A stretch of DNA of 50,803 nucleotides from a virus: positions 1 through 50,803 of the IMG/VR virus record IMGVR_UViG_3300025127_000062. The stretch is one strand, 5' to 3'. Both the position numbers and the translations under genes were made by a program. Position 1 is the stretch's first letter; the number at the start of each line of letters is the position of its first letter. Below the pieces are notes generated by a model. That model saw only the letters and a program-made list of their open reading frames with translations. It ran no database searches and was not told the DNA's origin. Of this stretch, positions 49,210 through 50,803 are shown piece after piece.

Positions 49210-49848
49210 TTATGTAAAGGTTCTTTTAACAGCACCTGCAAAGTCGTTTTCAGCGGCAAAAGCAGCGGTAGAGGCAATGCCACTAAGTGCACCAGTCACG
49301 GCTTGAGTCCTATAAGCAGATGCTTGGTTTCTAAACTGAACAGCGTTATTAGCTGCAGTGCGGAGAGTAAGATCACGGTCAGCCATGCCCCTTTGATACG
49401 CATATCCTAGCTGACGATTTGCGTCTGTAATTGAAGACGAAAGAGCTGCTGTTTCCTGAGAAACTCCAAAATCAAAAGAAGCAAGCCTGTCATAAGCTGC
49501 GTTCTCTTCAGCTGCAAAAACAGAAGAAAAAGTTCCTCCAAAAGTTGGAGCTTTTAATTTTGACTGTGCCAGCTTACCAGCAAGTTCTGTTTTAAGAGCT
49601 TTACGATCTGCTTCAGATCTTGCTAAAAGTTGATTCTTTTTAAGTTCTTCAGCCCTTTGTGCAAAACGTATATCGTTTTGCTCTGCGACCATGTTGTTAA
49701 CCGCGATCTGTGCATTATATCTGCCTTGTTGCTCAGCAGCAGTTGCAGCATACTCCGCTGCTTTGGCTTGTCGTTGTGCACCAACATAAGCAGTAGCTGT
49801 GGAAGCTACTGAAGATACTACGGCTGCAATTGTTAACGGATCTGCCAT
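49210..49848 (-). CDS. Small internal virion protein, strain-B allele (212 aa)
   Basis: It shows the same design as 8128-8736: a hydrophobic Ala/Val N-terminus (ADPLTIAAVVSSVASTATAYVGA), a YNAQIAVNN helix and the RDLTLRTAANNAVQFRNQA segment. It has ten extra residues, mainly at the C-terminus. It starts 1 nt after the tail tubular B stop. Confidence 0.7.
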   Translation of the reverse strand: MADPLTIAAVVSSVASTATAYVGAQRQAKAAEYAATAAEQQGRYNAQIAVNNMVAEQNDIRFAQRAEELKKNQLLARSEADRKALKTELAGKLAQSKLKAPTFGGTFSSVFAAEENAAYDRLASFDFGVSQETAALSSSITDANRQLGYAYQRGMADRDLTLRTAANNAVQFRNQASAYRTQAVTGALSGIASTAAFAAENDFAGAVKRTFT

Positions 49849-49849
49849 T

Positions 49850-50803
49850 TTAGTTTAAGTCAGTCTTAGTGGTTAATGATGCAATCGTCAAGGGGTATGG
49901 TTCTTCATGCTTAATAGTGGGAACATTGTCTACACCATAAGTAGACCCAGAAACAGGGCGTTCTTTATCAAACCCTGTAAAACCTCCATCAGCACCATAT
50001 TGTTCAGAAACAGTAATAGTCTCAAAAGAAGATTTTACCCCAAGTCTATATGACCATGAGTTAATAAGGAATGGCTTTACAGAAATAACACGAGCCGTGC
50101 TAGAGCCGTATGCAGGTTTATTTGAACCATCCCACGTTGGAAACATCATCTGCAACTCTCCAGTATAGCGAAGCCCTACAAAAACACGTTGAGCAGTAGA
50201 TGGGTTATTAAGAGTTACATTATCGCTCGTAAGTGTTTGCTCTCCTATGTAAACATCATCTTCAATGACAGCGACAGTATCTCCTGCTCCAAAGCGAGGG
50301 CTAACATCAGTGCTAATTGAACCATCTATGGGTTTTACTAACTCTAAGTAACTATCTAACATAGGATAGCTTGTAAGCTGAATAGGATCCGTCTCAGCCA
50401 GAGCTTCAAAATAAGTCTCATTGTCGCGGTCAGCAACAATCCACACTTGATCTAGCCCTGTAGCACTTCCCCTGTGCATAACGCTTATGTCTAAAACTTT
50501 CGTATTACTTCCTAAATCTTGTTCTGACCAAGCATAGAACTCCTCTTGTCTATGATAAGATAAACAATACAACTTACCAGAAACTGTCCTTGCCCAGATA
50601 CGAGGCTGAGGCGTGTGTTGATATGCAATCTGTTCGATAGAATCCTCTAAGAAAATAGGATAGATTAACTTAGTAACGTCATTAGAAGATGAGTTATTTA
50701 TAGACTGATCATACTTATACTCAAGAAGCCGAGTTCCTGATTGATCAGGATAAAATATAGAGCTGCCTATTGTTTCTCCTTGTCTATCGCAAGGTTCTTC
50801 TTC
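49850..50803 (-). CDS. Tail tubular protein B, strain-B allele, partial (at least 317 aa)
   Basis: The frame is open to the window edge, and the first codon at the edge reads Glu of EEPC. The 317 visible residues align closely with the C-terminal part of the 1311-residue protein (GSSIFYPDQSGTRLLEYKYDQ, IWARTVSGKLYCLSYHRQ, GFTGFDKERPVSGSTYG, ending SLTTKTDLN). It is much better conserved than the internal virion proteins next to it. It is truncated by the window, so no start is visible. Confidence 0.85.
   Translation of the reverse strand, partial: EEEPCDRQGETIGSSIFYPDQSGTRLLEYKYDQSINNSSSNDVTKLIYPIFLEDSIEQIAYQHTPQPRIWARTVSGKLYCLSYHRQEEFYAWSEQDLGSNTKVLDISVMHRGSATGLDQVWIVADRDNETYFEALAETDPIQLTSYPMLDSYLELVKPIDGSISTDVSPRFGAGDTVAVIEDDVYIGEQTLTSDNVTLNNPSTAQRVFVGLRYTGELQMMFPTWDGSNKPAYGSSTARVISVKPFLINSWSYRLGVKSSFETITVSEQYGADGGFTGFDKERPVSGSTYGVDNVPTIKHEEPYPLTIASLTTKTDLN

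Noticed and set aside
41276-50803. Reading the region as a true second virion module of one phage
   Set aside because: The exact 127-base overlap from base 1, the same gene order and the diverged alleles are better explained by a strain switch at a circular assembly junction. It is kept as a finding rather than as a duplication.
1-50803. CRISPR array, insertion sequence, integrase or attachment site
   Set aside because: No regularly spaced direct repeats, no transposase or recombinase motifs and no tRNA-end repeats were seen in either strand.

Overview
The window is a double-stranded DNA tailed phage of podovirus type. Its virion genes resemble the BPP-1/HMO-2011-like group: terminase, portal, Bbp19-like protein, Phage_capsid_2-type major capsid protein, tail tubular proteins A and B, and three internal virion proteins. 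No integrase, RNA polymerase, tRNA or CRISPR array was recognised. Base composition is AT-rich outside one GC-rich non-coding stretch. Most start codons follow A/T-rich leaders without a clear Shine-Dalgarno sequence, which suggests a host with SD-independent initiation (Bacteroidota-like, for example). The host cannot be named from the sequence.

Layout. Bases 1-20076 are the late module on the minus strand. Read from right to left it encodes terminase small and large subunits, small packaging-associated proteins, portal, scaffold, capsid protein (flanked by two terminators), tail tubular A and B, internal virion proteins, and a 91-residue protein. Bases 20116-21060 are a non-coding divergence region with an array of TGTGA-type inverted repeats followed by a GC-rich stretch. 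Bases 21086-37179 are the early and replication module on the plus strand. It holds small early genes, a predicted ubiquitin-like cassette (Ubl, E2-like, small protein, ThiF/E1, JAB/JAMM), a VRR-NUC-like nuclease, a lytic transglycosylase, a family A DNA polymerase, a probable ssDNA-binding protein, an AEP primase, a UvrD-like helicase, a SNF2-like helicase and a metallophosphoesterase. Bases 41274-37180, on the minus strand, carry tail-fibre-like proteins, small membrane (holin-like) proteins, a set of tiny Lys/Arg-rich proteins including a 32-residue CDGSH iron-sulfur protein, and three tandem paralogous fibre genes.

Bases 41251-50803 repeat the gene order of bases 1 to about 9700. The first 127 bases match exactly and the whole 91-residue gene matches at 295 of 301 bases. 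The virion genes that follow are clearly diverged homologues. An exact 127-base match that begins at base 1 is what a de Bruijn assembly with k=127 gives when a circular (circularly permuted) genome of 41,250 bp closes on itself and then runs into a related strain. I therefore read the window as one 41.25 kb phage genome plus about 9.4 kb of a second strain, rather than a true duplication.

The most notable content is the phage-borne Ubl-E2-E1-JAB set (23406-26876), related to plasmid PRTRC systems. Other notable items are the CDGSH miniprotein, the nested repeat array at the divergence point, leader and attenuator-like hairpins in the early region, and a metallopeptidase motif inside the giant internal virion protein.
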